A program made the position numbers and the translations under genes. A DNA stretch of 6,479 nucleotides from UBA11164 sp002420085 (GTDB lineage: Bacteria > Pseudomonadota > Gammaproteobacteria > Xanthomonadales > Xanthomonadaceae): NCBI GenBank assembly GCA_031976395.1, contig DALYLJ010000177.1:1-6479 (forward strand). Reading direction: 5' to 3'. The notes under the pieces are model-generated. The model was not told the DNA's origin, made no database searches, and saw nothing but the letters and a program-made list of their open reading frames with translations. Shown here piece after piece: positions 6,355 through 6,479 of the stretch; positions within the stretch are counted from its first letter, which is position 1, and the number at the start of each line of letters is the position of its first letter.

Positions 6355-6381
6355 CGTAGTCGTTCACCCCGTATTCGTTCA
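6341..6381. repeat. Three tandem copies of a 13-bp repeat
   Basis: CCGTAGTCGTTCA occurs at 6341-6353 and again, identical and directly adjacent, at 6354-6366. A third copy, CCGTATTCGTTCA (one mismatch), lies at 6369-6381 after two extra C. On the minus strand the unit reads TGAACGACTACGG. It lies about 45-85 bp upstream of the LON-domain gene ATG, in DNA without convincing coding sequence. It could be a cluster of regulator binding sites or a slippage product. Confidence 0.85.
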
Positions 6382-6383
6382 GC

Positions 6384-6479
6384 TCAGTCGAGACCGGGTC
6401 GATGCTCAAGCGATCTCAGGTTCTCGATCAGATCGCCACGGCGGAACGTTGCCGAAAGCTGCTGCGGTGAGACCTCCTG
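6384..6479 (-). CDS. Possible 3' end of an unrecognised gene, truncated by the window edge
   Basis: On the minus strand one frame is open from the window edge for 31 codons to a TGA at 6386-6384, ending ...GDLIENLRSLEHRPGLD. The other two minus frames close earlier in this segment. I do not recognise the fragment; it is too short to place. The tandem 13-mers begin 2 bp past its stop, so it would be the gene just upstream of the LON-domain gene. Chance openness is possible in DNA of this GC content. Confidence 0.3.
   Translation of the reverse strand, partial: QEVSPQQLSATFRRGDLIENLRSLEHRPGLD

Noticed and set aside
6402..6470. A 22-codon plus-strand ORF starting at ATG 6402
   Set aside because: It has no ribosome site or recognisable sequence and overlaps the better-supported minus-strand open frame.

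Overview
This is a GC-rich chromosomal window that carries ordinary metabolic genes. It most resembles a gammaproteobacterium of the Xanthomonadales/Lysobacterales. That placement is an inference from three things: a rubredoxin gene divergent from thiE-hemL, a ThiE carrying the GVSCY motif, and an HSDL2-type SDR. The sequence alone does not prove it. I see no tRNA, rRNA, CRISPR array, insertion sequence, phage gene or toxin module.

Layout from left to right. At 1-758 (+) is a SirB1-type transglutaminase-like/TPR protein whose 5' end lies outside the window. It converges on a rubredoxin gene (800-1000, -), with a perfect inverted repeat at the junction. Rubredoxin is divergent from a tight plus-strand set. 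That set is a ThiE-like thiamine-phosphate synthase (1122-1775), hemL (1772-3061, ATGA overlap) and a trans-sulfuration PLP enzyme (3064-4218, 2 bp after hemL). These three are almost certainly co-transcribed. They cover thiamine phosphate assembly, the last step of 5-aminolevulinate synthesis by the C5 route, and sulfur amino acid metabolism.

A second convergent junction (4219-4275), with another perfect inverted repeat, separates this operon from a minus-strand set. Read in its transcriptional order, that set is a stand-alone LON-domain protein (6298-5693), an HSDL2-like SDR (5553-4741) and glyoxalase I (4698-4276). The right edge (6299-6479) is mostly not recognisable. It holds three tandem 13-mers and what may be the 3' end of another minus-strand gene.

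The most noteworthy observations are modest. The ThiE homologue has lost three residues that normally bind substrate or metal. A 13-bp triplicate sits just upstream of the LON-domain gene, which itself lacks a Shine-Dalgarno. The two convergent junctions carry similar hairpins. I found no sign of an undescribed multi-gene system.
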